This document shows, in pieces, positions 1 through 9,194 of a stretch of 64,000 bases of DNA. Each line of letters opens with the position of its first letter. The first letter of the stretch is position 1. The position numbers and the translations under genes were made by a program. The stretch is from Melampsora larici-populina 98AG31. Taxonomy: Eukaryota > Basidiomycota > Pucciniomycetes > Pucciniales > Melampsoraceae. Where the stretch lies: positions 453,940 to 517,939 of the forward strand of contig NW_006768781.1 in NCBI RefSeq assembly GCF_000204055.1, written 5' to 3'. Below the pieces are notes generated by a model. That model did no database searches and was not told the DNA's origin. It worked only from the letters and a program-made list of their open reading frames with translations.

Positions 1-221
1 GAAGAAAAACACACAATGACCATGAGTATCTACAGCATATAACAGAAAGAATGATCAAAGCAACCATAACACAATCAAGACACACGGACTAGGCCTAACA
101 CATACAAGTGGTCATTGACTATTCACATTTGAGACCAATCACACAAAAACAGAAACAAGAAATAACTTCACCATATGGGGACAGATCAAACATGAAAAAA
201 GCAAGAAACAATAAAAGATGT
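1..221. other. AT-rich flank, no gene seen
   Basis: This is the 3' side of the first reverse-strand gene. Short open frames here only overlap its tail and show no domain. It probably holds that gene's 3' UTR. Confidence 0.4.
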
Positions 222-2077
222 TTAATCGTCTTTTTCAATCTCCACCGTGGCTTTACCTTTCCCCTTTCCTTTTCCCGAATCATCCACCTCCTCTTCATCG
301 TACAAGTCCCCATACTCACCATCTGAGTAAAATTCAGAAGACTCATCATCTTCGGGTGGAGCATCAATATCTATTGCGTCTTCATCTTCGGATTCTTCTT
401 CATCTTCGCTTTCAGCATCTACATGGTCTTCATCATCCGAAAACTGGTAGGCGTCCTTGATGATATCCAAATACTTCGCCGTAAACCTGGAATCTGACAA
501 TAACTCGTCGGGGTGTGGAACCTTCATCAATGAACGACTGGCATCTGGAAGGAATGTAACTCGATCTCGTTTCCCAATTCTTCGTCTGCGACCAGCTGGA
601 AGGCTTCGGTGCCACTTGGGGTCGTAAGAGTCAAAAGATAGGTCTTTGGGTGGTTTGTCGTTAAATATTGAGGGAACAGGCACCTTTGGCAGTCGGCGGA
701 CTCGCATGTTGCTTCCATAACCAGCTTGCTTCATCTCGTAATCCAGTCTTCGCATAAACTTGTTTGCATTTGGTGAGCGATAACCCAGTGTTTTGATGGT
801 GAATGTGTTTGAACCATCTGGGTTCTCCTCGTCATCACTGTGCGCCGCCGTCGGAGCAACAAAGTCCTGATATCGTTTGCCATACTTGTGACGATTGTCC
901 ATACAGATACTCTTGACGCTGATCTGCCAACTAGGGTGAAGAGGAATATCAGCAGACGGAAATAGTAGGTTCAAAATATATTGAGGTTTAAACTTACTCG
1001 TTCGCGGTTTTTTTGGATGGTCTTCCTGCTGCTGAGTTGAGCTTTGCGACCGGGGGTTTTGCTTTCAGCTCGGAACTCGCCAGCTTTGAGAAAGTGGACG
1101 TAATGATTGTAAGCAGCAATCATGTCGGACATTGAGTTGACGTGTTTCATATTTGCATTCATGTAGTTGTAAGAGCCGCAAGATAAGAGTTGGCGAAAAG
1201 TATCCAATGCAACCATTCGACAAGCGTTGTTGTAAAGTGAGTCGTATGCATCATTGAGGTCCGGAGCCCAAATACGAATTCCCACTCGCGCCAAGACACC
1301 GTGAATGTAAAGTAGTTGCATGTTGCTGATGTTTGCAAGTCCACGGCCTAGCTTGATCTGACCTTCCTTTGCACTCCTTAATGTCATGATACTACCCTGT
1401 GCAACCACATCGGCAGAGGTGGGGTTCTTGATGGCGTGGTCGATTTCGTCTGAGTTCGAAAATCGTAAATAGAACTCCTTCAACAGAGCGGGGTTGGGAG
1501 GAGGTGGAACATCGTTCTTCTTAAATAATCCCCACATCATTTTGATGTGAATATAGAGCGCTTCCTAGAATGATAAGATCAAGTCAGTGAGAGGTTAATT
1601 GAATGAGTGCAACAAAATTTCTTACCTTGGTACTCTTGAAATCAGACGCCAGCTCGCTTGAAAACACTTGAAGAACGTGACGTTTTCGCGGGGCTTCGGG
1701 TGATTTCTTCGTCTTTTGATTTGACTTGGGAGTAGATTTTGAAGTAGACTTCGGAGTGGACTTCGAAGTCTTGGTGGCACTAGTTGATTGGCGGGGAGCA
1801 GTTCTAGACGTAGATGGTGTGGTGTAGGGGTTGGTTGAGGAGCTTGACTGCCGGTTCTTGTCCTTCTTGGCTGAGGTTCCAACACTTAAATTGACAATTT
1901 GAGTTTGAAGTCCGCCAACGATGGCCTCGAATTGAGCAGCTTGTTGTTTGAGAGCGTCGGCATGAGAGCACTGACAGAATCGGCAAGGGGGTTTGTAGCG
2001 GTGGCTGGAGGGATCGTAGACGTGACTGGAGTGGTCGTAGAGGTAGCTTCGGACATCGGGATATCATCATCGGCCAT
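222..2077 (-). pseudogene. Unrecognised, probably multicopy rust-type gene with an apparent frameshift in exon 1
   Basis: I do not recognise a named domain. Three exons are proposed: 2077-1626, 1564-998 and 923-222, with GT-AG introns of 61 and 74 bp. Exon 1 begins MADDDIPMSEATS and is rich in Ser, Thr and Lys. Its second half reads well only in another frame, containing LKQQAAQFEAIVGG and then repeated STPKS units before the splice site. Exon 1 is 452 bp, so the opening frame cannot run through it without a shift near 1950-1980. Exon 2 (189 codons) is helical and well formed, starting near MMWGLFKKNDVPPP. Exon 3 has a basic middle and a very acidic tail ending in GKGKGKGK and EKDD. That tail suggests a nuclear or chromatin role, but this is only inference. 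The style resembles expanded families in rust genomes, possibly repeat-associated. A missed short intron is an alternative to the frameshift. Confidence 0.55.
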
Positions 2078-2587
2078 GATTGATTGGAATTAAAAAACAA
2101 AGAGAAGAGGGAAGGGGTTAGGGTCGTCAATGTCGATGAAAACGGTATATGTATAGGTTTATGAAATGGGTATACAAGAGTGGAAAGAGTTCTAGAAAAG
2201 ACGGGGGAAAACAAATGTATGATGAGCGGTGAGAAGACACCAGATCGTAGGGGTTTATATACGCAAGCAAGTAGGCTGGTGAGATCTTCAGACGGCTCGG
2301 GTATGACAAGACCCTTTGAGATTGACCGCTCATGTGACGAGCTTCCCCTTCAGGAAAATTTGCCATTGTGCTGTGAGAAAATAAATGAAAACAGTGAGGG
2401 ATGTGAAAGGAAAACCGGACTAACCTGGCCTGAGACGTTTGATCCTTTACGTCACTGATGATTTCAACTGCTGCTGTACTGCTAAAGTCGTTCGAGATTT
2501 GGAGTCTGGACTTCTGGAGTGGTTCGAGAAGGATTTGGCGGATCCAGATCAAGAGGTGCGATGAAGAGGGAAGAAGGGCGAAGGAGA

Positions 2588-2735
2588 TGTCGCAGGCAGA
2601 TCGGAGGGGGAGTGGGGATGAGATGTCGCAAAACCAAACCAGCTGTCGCAGGAAAACTTGAAGTGTCGCTGGCCAAAAGTGTATCTGTCGCTGGCTATGT
2701 AAATATATACATATGCCGGGCGACAGGCTGTCGCG
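2588..2735. repeat. Short imperfect tandem array built on TGTCGC
   Basis: The hexamer TGTCGC occurs near 2588, 2624, 2644, 2663, 2685 and 2729, four of the steps being about 19-36 bp. Several copies continue as AGG or TGG. The array ends next to a palindromic stretch, ATATATACATATG. It lies upstream of the first reverse-strand gene and could be a decayed minisatellite or a set of binding sites. No function is shown. Confidence 0.45.
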
Positions 2736-3250
2736 GGGCCGGTTCCGACAGGGTTTTTCACGCAGTGTGAGCTATTAAGACATGCTGCGTGCTGCGTCGC
2801 TATATACGGTCTGAATACCTACGCAGTAGCATGAAGAGGATCTTGCTGAGATGCTTGGCCTACCCAAGATGCACCAATCATGGTATCTTACCTTCCGGAT
2901 TGTCAGTGAGTATAATCAGTAGGTAATTTTGAATTTCATTGATTGATATCCTACAGGATAGCAAAGTAATGGTATATAGGACTTGACATGTGCAGTTGTA
3001 GTAAGTGGGAAGAGTTCAGTTTGGCAAGTGGGATTTCCCATGAAAGGTCAAGATTTATAAAGCACACATGCTTATTGTTAATATAGAGAGAGAGAACAAG
3101 CGGAAGTACCTGATGGTATGAGGAACAAATGTATAAGAGTGAATGAAGAAAAATGGATACAATGATGAGAAACACCCAGTCTGATATAGTGTAGGATTTG
3201 TGTAACCTTGGTACAAAAAATCGAGCAAAGAAGGAAGCAAAATGAAACAA
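2736..3250. other. Intergenic, nothing recognised
   Basis: AT-rich sequence between the TGTCGC array and the foldback element. Open frames are short, lack domains and have no convincing splice context. Confidence 0.4.
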
Positions 3251-3506
3251 TTAGGGTGTTCAACCTGTGCAAGAACTGTGCGAGACCAACGAGCAAGATC
3301 TGTGCAAGATCCGTGCAAGATCTTTTGCACTAATCTTGCACATTAATTTTTTTGACAACCCGAGTTATTGTGTTCCAAACCGTGCAAAAACCGTGCGAGA
3401 CCGACTCTTGCAAGTTTTGTGCAAGATCCATGCAAGTTCTATTCATATCTTGCACAGAACTTGCACAAAACTTGCATGAATTAATTTTGAGGTTTGAACA
3501 CCATAA
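3251..3506. mobile_element. MITE-like foldback element with TGCAAG-rich interior
   Basis: The left end reads TTAGGGTGTTCAACCT and the reverse complement of the right end reads TTATGGTGTTCAAACCT, giving an inverted repeat of about 17 bp with one substitution and one indel. The interior is packed with about ten copies of TGCAAG or its complement CTTGCA, so the arms can pair further inward. There is no coding capacity. A clean target duplication is not visible. Size, inverted ends and absence of genes fit a non-autonomous DNA transposon (MITE); the superfamily is not assignable from sequence alone. Confidence 0.6.
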
Positions 3507-3639
3507 ATGTCATAAGAATAAGAATCATGATGTCATGGATAGTTGAGCACATTAAATATCTCAATACCCCCCTTACTTTGAACAACTATTTTTGTTTGAT
3601 AAACTGAGCAATTCCCATACTGGTAATACACATTTCATG
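3507..3639. other. Spacer between MITE-like element and copia remnant
   Basis: Short AT-rich spacer with no feature recognised. Confidence 0.3.
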
Positions 3640-4870
3640 TAGCACCCATAGCAAGAACTTAGTAATAAGGTCAGCAGTCATCTTGGCAGTTGGTTGGTAC
3701 ACGTCCCTGCGCCTAGGAATTGTAATCATTGGTTTTGGGACAAATCCTGGCCCCGCGGCTGCAAAACTTTAATGATTACGTAAATCACTTGGAGGGGACT
3801 GTACATTGAACTGAATTTGCTGTTAAGTAGTTGCTCTTGAATCCAATGATATTGAATTTCAATTTGCTTGGTGCAAGACCAGAAGACTGGATTCATAGCA
3901 AGTGCAATGTCGCCCTGACTGTCGCATAATAAAGTAATCATGCCTTCCGTTGAAATTTTTAGGTCTTTGAAGGTATTTCCTAACCACAGAAACTCTTGAC
4001 CAGCTTCAACCACAGCTTTGTATTGAGCTTTGGTGGTGGAATTTGAGTGAGACAACTGGTTGTTTCTTTGTTCTCCAGCTGATTGGACCACAAAATAGCA
4101 TGAAAAGATAGCCGGAAGTAGAACAATGGGTTTCTGTGCAACCAGCACAGTCAGCTTTGGGGAAGTTGACTGGCAGATAGTAGGCTAGAGACGCAGCACG
4201 TAGGTTAAGCAGTGAGAACAGGTACCACACATAAAATTAAGTAGTAAATGAAAAGCTGAACTAGATAATTGACCAAGACAACTGCTGGTTGTTAATTTAA
4301 ACCTGTTGCGACGAAGTTAGTGATGGAAAATCCATCGGGTTTGGTGAGATTGATGGGAGTCGCCACAGGGTCACAACTAGACATCCCATAATATTCCAGA
4401 AGGTTTCAATGTTCTTGAGTTCAAGAGACGGTGCAAAGTTGTTGGTTGTGAGTTATGTTCATGCCGGGCACAGAGGTGGCATGACCCAGGTCTTCCGCCT
4501 TGAATTTTTGAGAAATTGAAGATTTGGATGATTTGATTCCAGCCATGCTGCTCATGATAGTCATGTTATCAACATGAAAATGAATATAACATGGTTCAGA
4601 CTTCTCAAGACTGATCAATAGACATGGGTTGGCCAACAACACACGGAAGTTGATAGAGGTGAAGAAGGCAACAAGATGTAGTTATCAACACCTAGGCTAC
4701 TGCTTCAACCCATACAGAGACTTGTTGAGCTGAAGTATGGTGCATAATCTGGTGTTAGGTGGTAATGCATAATAAAGGTCTCGTGATATCTTTGGATCCC
4801 AAGTTGCTCTAATCTTTTTGTGTGAGATTTACTTGACATTCAACAGGCATGATTGGTAGCTATCAGTAGT
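3640..4870 (-). mobile_element. Decayed Ty1/copia retrotransposon fragment (reverse transcriptase and RNase H)
   Basis: Reading the reverse strand from about 4870 down, the copia reverse transcriptase block is recognisable from WDPKISRDLYYALP through LNKSLYGLKQ (about 4700-4735). The active-site region YIHFHVDNM follows (about 4550-4590), then KAEDLGHATSVPGM. RNase H follows between 4148 and 3726, with TTKAQYKAVVEAGQEFLWL, LLCDSQGDIALA and IEIQYHWIQEQL. Several frames are needed and stop codons interrupt them, so it is dead. The usual VDD of the polymerase site reads VDN here. No integrase, gag or LTR was found nearby, so it is a 5'-truncated or rearranged relic. Confidence 0.8.
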
Positions 4871-5435
4871 CCGCTGCCTTCCTCGCAAGAAAAGAGAAGG
4901 TATACACTCTCAAGAATCTCATATATCCATACTGTAGTACTTCGATTAATGGCTCATTCCTGACCCGGCGTCAAAAAAATCTTCAACTCAAGGAACATAA
5001 TATTATGGCCATGATACTGTTTGACATCAATCAATCATTGACATTGGTCATCAACCCAGTGTTGGGGGATGTCTCTGCTGTTGGTGGCTTGTGTTGAGCT
5101 ACATAGGGTTTTTTAATTGTCCCGCTTGTGACGTCAAAATATGTTCCTTTATGTTTCACTGAATTACCCATTAAATCACAAAGAACCTGAATTATCACAA
5201 ACAACACCACACATAGGAATCCACAGAAATGTATTCACACGCGAGAATATGCTATTGGTATCGAAAATATTGAAGAAATCTTTTTCACGACACCAAGTGA
5301 GTGCACAGTCATGAAGAGATCTGATCAAGTTTTTATTTCTCAACAGGTATTTTCTCTACAGAAGTCAAATAAATGATGTGAGGCAATATGACGACGTCAA
5401 TCTAGCAAGTCTTTCAAAGTGCTTCTATCATTAGT
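4871..5435. other. Intergenic, nothing recognised
   Basis: AT-rich sequence between the copia relic and the serine-rich gene. It may hold more decayed copia sequence, but I could not read a conserved motif in it. Confidence 0.3.
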
Positions 5436-5711
5436 GCGTTGAACTTACCCAATGCCACTGTCTCTCGATGCTTAGAACGACTGCGACCAGCCTTCGAGGC
5501 AACAGAGTGACCTGATTTTTCTTTGTTTCCGGTTCTATTTGATTTTCATGCACAAGGATACAATGTCACTATTGGCATCTGTCAGCAGGAGAAGAGGGGA
5601 CACTAACTGATCCCTGGTCAATTTAAGATGTTGGTCTCCATTCTCCGAGTCTACTCGATGAGTTGGGCTGGCTTTCAAACTTCTGTGTTTCCCCATGCAA
5701 GAGCAAACTGA

Positions 5712-6941
5712 TCAATGTTTCTGAGATGTGGAGCAGATATGCTGACTGATTACCCACGATTCGAATGATTTAGTGTCAGCTTTCTCTACCTGACAACTCT
5801 TCCGTCGACCTTTGCTTTTTTGCCTGCCTCTAGAAGATGACACGACATCATCCAGGCTCTTGGATTGGTCAGAACGCTGTGATCCAGACTCTATAGATCG
5901 TCTCCGATTGCTGCTCCTTTTTTCAGTCTGCGTTATCTTTTCGGAGTGTCGCGATCCACTGTTCGTCGAGCCTTTTCTTCGATTCCGATGAGGAACAGAA
6001 CTTGAAGACCTAGCTGCAGATGTAAAGCTTTTTAGCTCTCGCAGTGAAAACTGGAAAGGGAAGCCATTTTGACTTGAGGCGGATGACTCTGAGGAAGAAA
6101 CCTCAATGATATCCCATCCCGTGCAACCGTCCCCATCACTTGATAAGTCCCAGATCGGCCAACTTGCTTCACCTGGTCTGCTAGGATCCAAAGGAAGTCC
6201 ATTATATTCTCTCAAGGAAATCATCAAATAGAATCGAAGTTTGCTTTCAAGCTGTCCTAGCTTTTGATGATAAGCTGAGGACGAAGACCTTGGCCTAGCT
6301 AGAAAATCAATCATCTCTTTCCAACTAACTCCAATCAAGTATAAGTCACCTGGAAAGCAAAAAAAATCAGCTCCATCTATATAGCTTGTTGCAAGTTCGA
6401 CGCATATGAGAACAAATATGATGATGCTTACCATAAATCCTTTGTATCTGAACGTGAGTTCGGGATAGTCACAGGATGTTCTTGTAGTTAGCCTCCCTTC
6501 CGTCCTTGAGCGTAGAATTAGCCATTGAAATAGCAATCGCAATATAAAACTCACATGCTCGTCTAAAAGTTTATGGCGATACTGACAGACAAAATCAGAC
6601 AAACCTACACGTTTCTCGTGCTTAGGTTTTCGCTCATGCTGAATATAGGTTACTAGCTTTTTCCGTGCATGTTCACCTCCGCTTGCTGACCATTTCCATA
6701 TTCCGTCCATCAAGTCTTGATATTGAAGTTTATACCCGTGCCAGTATATCACAATTCCTTCCCTGGTTCGCCACAGATCGCCTGCTCGGTCCAGTTTTCT
6801 AAGCAATGGATCCCTAGATTTCATACTTTTGTCGAATTGATCGTTCGAGGAACATACAGTGGAGCTTGCTTTTGGATTTCTGGGTGCACGAGAAATTGAG
6901 CGTCCACGTAGGCTGTCATCAGAAACTTCCTCAGACATCAT
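5712..6941 (-). CDS. Serine/arginine-rich hypothetical protein with a 16-nt microexon
   Basis: The product is not recognised. An ATG-ATG start at 6941 opens a 129-codon first exon ending at 6555 at a GTGAGT donor. A possible 16-bp exon lies at 6447-6432 between a TTCAG acceptor and a GTAAGC donor, and the main exon resumes at 6349 after TTTCCAG. This joins in frame as IQRIYGDLYLIG. The C-terminal half is strongly Ser/Arg/Lys-rich, with RSSSSVPHRNRRKGS and repeated RRRS, GSR and SDQSK runs, suggesting a disordered, perhaps phosphorylated, nuclear protein. Downstream at about 5560-5450 another open stretch of the same composition (SGHSVASKAGRSRSKHRE) ends at a GTAAGTTC donor, so the gene may continue past the stop at 5712 through further exons. 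The N-terminal 130 residues have no motif I can name. Confidence 0.5.
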   Translation of the reverse strand: MMSEEVSDDSLRGRSISRAPRNPKASSTVCSSNDQFDKSMKSRDPLLRKLDRAGDLWRTREGIVIYWHGYKLQYQDLMDGIWKWSASGGEHARKKLVTYIQHERKPKHEKRVGLSDFVCQYRHKLLDEHVSFILRLLFQWLILRSRTEGRLTTRTSCDYPELTFRYKGFMVSIIIFVLICVELATSYIDGADFFCFPGDLYLIGVSWKEMIDFLARPRSSSSAYHQKLGQLESKLRFYLMISLREYNGLPLDPSRPGEASWPIWDLSSDGDGCTGWDIIEVSSSESSASSQNGFPFQFSLRELKSFTSAARSSSSVPHRNRRKGSTNSGSRHSEKITQTEKRSSNRRRSIESGSQRSDQSKSLDDVVSSSRGRQKSKGRRKSCQVEKADTKSFESWVISQHICSTSQKH

Positions 6942-7546
6942 TGAGACTATTTATACAAGGTTCGTTGGTCCCTGTGTATAAAGTAGTGTTTTTTCGGTGA
7001 AACCGAAGCTGACACGACCTGGGTTGATAAAGGTTGGCTACAAATGAGAGTACTAAAGGAGAGAAACGTGATATAAATGAATGAATGAAAGACTGACGAG
7101 GGCTGAGCAGGCTGTAGTACTTCTTGGGTCCATGAATGACGCCTTTATATATCCCATATGATCTTGCTTGTTGGATGTGGGGCGTCAAGCGATCGTCGAC
7201 AGGACCTGTAGGAAGTCGTCGCGACATTCGAACCTAGCGGAGAATCGCTGCATTTCACCCTCGTGCCCTACGCCGCAGGCCTCAGTCGAGGATGAGAAAA
7301 ACCATGGGCAACGCAAAAATAGATTTCTCCACCCATTCAAGTATCACCTCGTTGTTTTCGGGACGGGTGGCAGTGTTGTCTCTGATGTGCCAGCGGGCAT
7401 GCCGTAGTCATTCTTGTGCCTCACTGCAACTGTGATATGCCATTCCTCTCATGTTGGCATTCGAACTGTCTGCGGGTGCGTGATGAGCATTGTCTAATGG
7501 TGTACTGCACAAGATGCCTTCTGCTGCACAAGATACGCTGGGTCAA
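6942..7546. other. Upstream region of the serine-rich gene
   Basis: This probably holds the promoter and 5' UTR of the reverse-strand gene starting at 6941. An open frame on the forward strand at 7168-7407 has no domain or splice support and is not called. Confidence 0.35.
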
Positions 7547-7897
7547 TCATCGATCTAAAGTTAAACCGATGACATTCGTTGTCAAGTACACCACCAGATA
7601 ATAAAGTTGAAAGGTAGCTGAAACCAAGTTGAGACTCGTGAGGGGCCTGTTCATTGACAAGGGCCTCATGTCACTTCGGATGAAGCGCCTGATCATCTGT
7701 CCTTCATAAACGTGAATCACGAGCACTTTTGAACAGCCCTCTGGGGACCATCCTTCGATCACCTTGAGCAAGTCAGTGAAATAAGATTTATCCTTGATGC
7801 ACAGGTCTTCTCCAAACTGTGTTCGTTGAAGCGTCTTGAAACATCGCGGGGTGATTCGACGGCTGAAAGTCAAACAGACCAATCCTGCACCCCACAT
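7547..7897 (-). CDS. Small hypothetical ORF, 116 residues
   Basis: A single open frame starts with a true ATG at 7897 and runs 116 codons. It contains a soluble-looking centre (LLKVIEGWSPEGCSKVLVIH) and a hydrophobic end. No family is recognised. It is supported only by its length and ATG start. It could be a fragment of a decayed gene together with the weak reverse-strand frames at 7954-8535. Confidence 0.25.
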   Translation of the reverse strand: MWGAGLVCLTFSRRITPRCFKTLQRTQFGEDLCIKDKSYFTDLLKVIEGWSPEGCSKVLVIHVYEGQMIRRFIRSDMRPLSMNRPLTSLNLVSATFQLYYLVVYLTTNVIGLTLDR

Positions 7898-7953
7898 TGT
7901 GAGATTTGAGTTTTGAACGCACGGAAGATAAGATTCGTTACACTAGTGCTCAA

Positions 7954-9194
7954 TTAGACGCGCAAAAACTTGAAAGAAGTGGTCCATGGAGATAGGGGTT
8001 CATCTGATGAAGCATGAAGACAAGGTTGCTGATCCGCAGTAAAACGCGAGGAGTCAAACATGAGACCTGAGCTCAAGATAAGCCCGTCAACAATGGAGGC
8101 TGCAAAGGCATATAGAAAGATGGAAAGCAGATCAAGGGTTATTAATTCTTTCTCAACAAAAAAAACCTGCAGCACCAGAGCGCGGGTGAGGAAATATGGA
8201 CATGAAGTGGACATGAAGAATCTTCTTCTACCTACATCATTGGCACCATTTCCTTATTGCCTCTGACGAGCCAGTTTCTTCATACGAAAAAAACCCTTCT
8301 AAACCTCTCCACCACAATTGAGCCAATCAAATAAATACCAAGGGGTACCAACCTCCGTGACCTTCTGATAGAATAAAACTGAAGAGCTTGGCATAAGGGC
8401 CATCCTCAAATTAATTCTCACCCTCAACATTGAACAAGATGCCCTTGGATCAAGCACCGGAGCCATGTCACGTTCAAAAGGCCTTGGATGCAGCGTCCAA
8501 GCTCTCCGGAACCATAATAGCTTGGCTACCAGCATCTTGGGATGTTTAAGACACGATCAGCTCAGTCAACTTTACCAGCCTTTACCTGGTCTGCTTATAT
8601 GGCTTCCGTTGATAGGAATGACTCAAAGTATAGGTCAAAACTCAGGCCTTTTGAAGAATACATCACAAGTACAAAGGTAGTTGTGAAAAATGTACTTCTC
8701 GATCGCAACGGTATCTTCTCTCTTGTCTGTTTAAACTCAATTGTAAGCTGATGAAATGGGTATAGGCGCTTGAGGCACCATCACTTTCAACTGTGCCAAG
8801 GGTTTTATTTATCGCTGTGCATTCAGTGTGACCGTTCCTGAGGACAGGGCCAAATGTGATTACGTGGGCGGAGCGGGATTGAAAAGTTGATACAGTTCAG
8901 AACGATTTCACGTGCAAAGACCTGCAAAGACCCCATGACTGAAATCAGGTCGATGAGCACCGGATGACAGCTGATTGAGCAGCCAGCTTTCATCAATAGG
9001 GCATCTTCTTAGGTAAACTTTGAAAACTTTCATTTCGATCGGACTCAAACTATGTAACCCACCCAATCGATTTCACTCAAAACTCAACATATGATCTTGG
9101 ACACAACATTCTCAATCACTTCATCCATCCTCTTCTCTTCAATCCGCTTACTCTTTCAATCAACTTCTTTTCAACAAACACATTCTAGAATAAC
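7954..9194. other. Unassigned region with weak reverse-strand frames
   Basis: Two reverse-strand frames (about 8214-7954 and 8535-8299) carry no recognisable domain and do not join cleanly by splice sites. The last few hundred bases before 9195 are pyrimidine-rich on the + strand and are probably the promoter and 5' UTR of the lipase-like gene. Confidence 0.3.
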
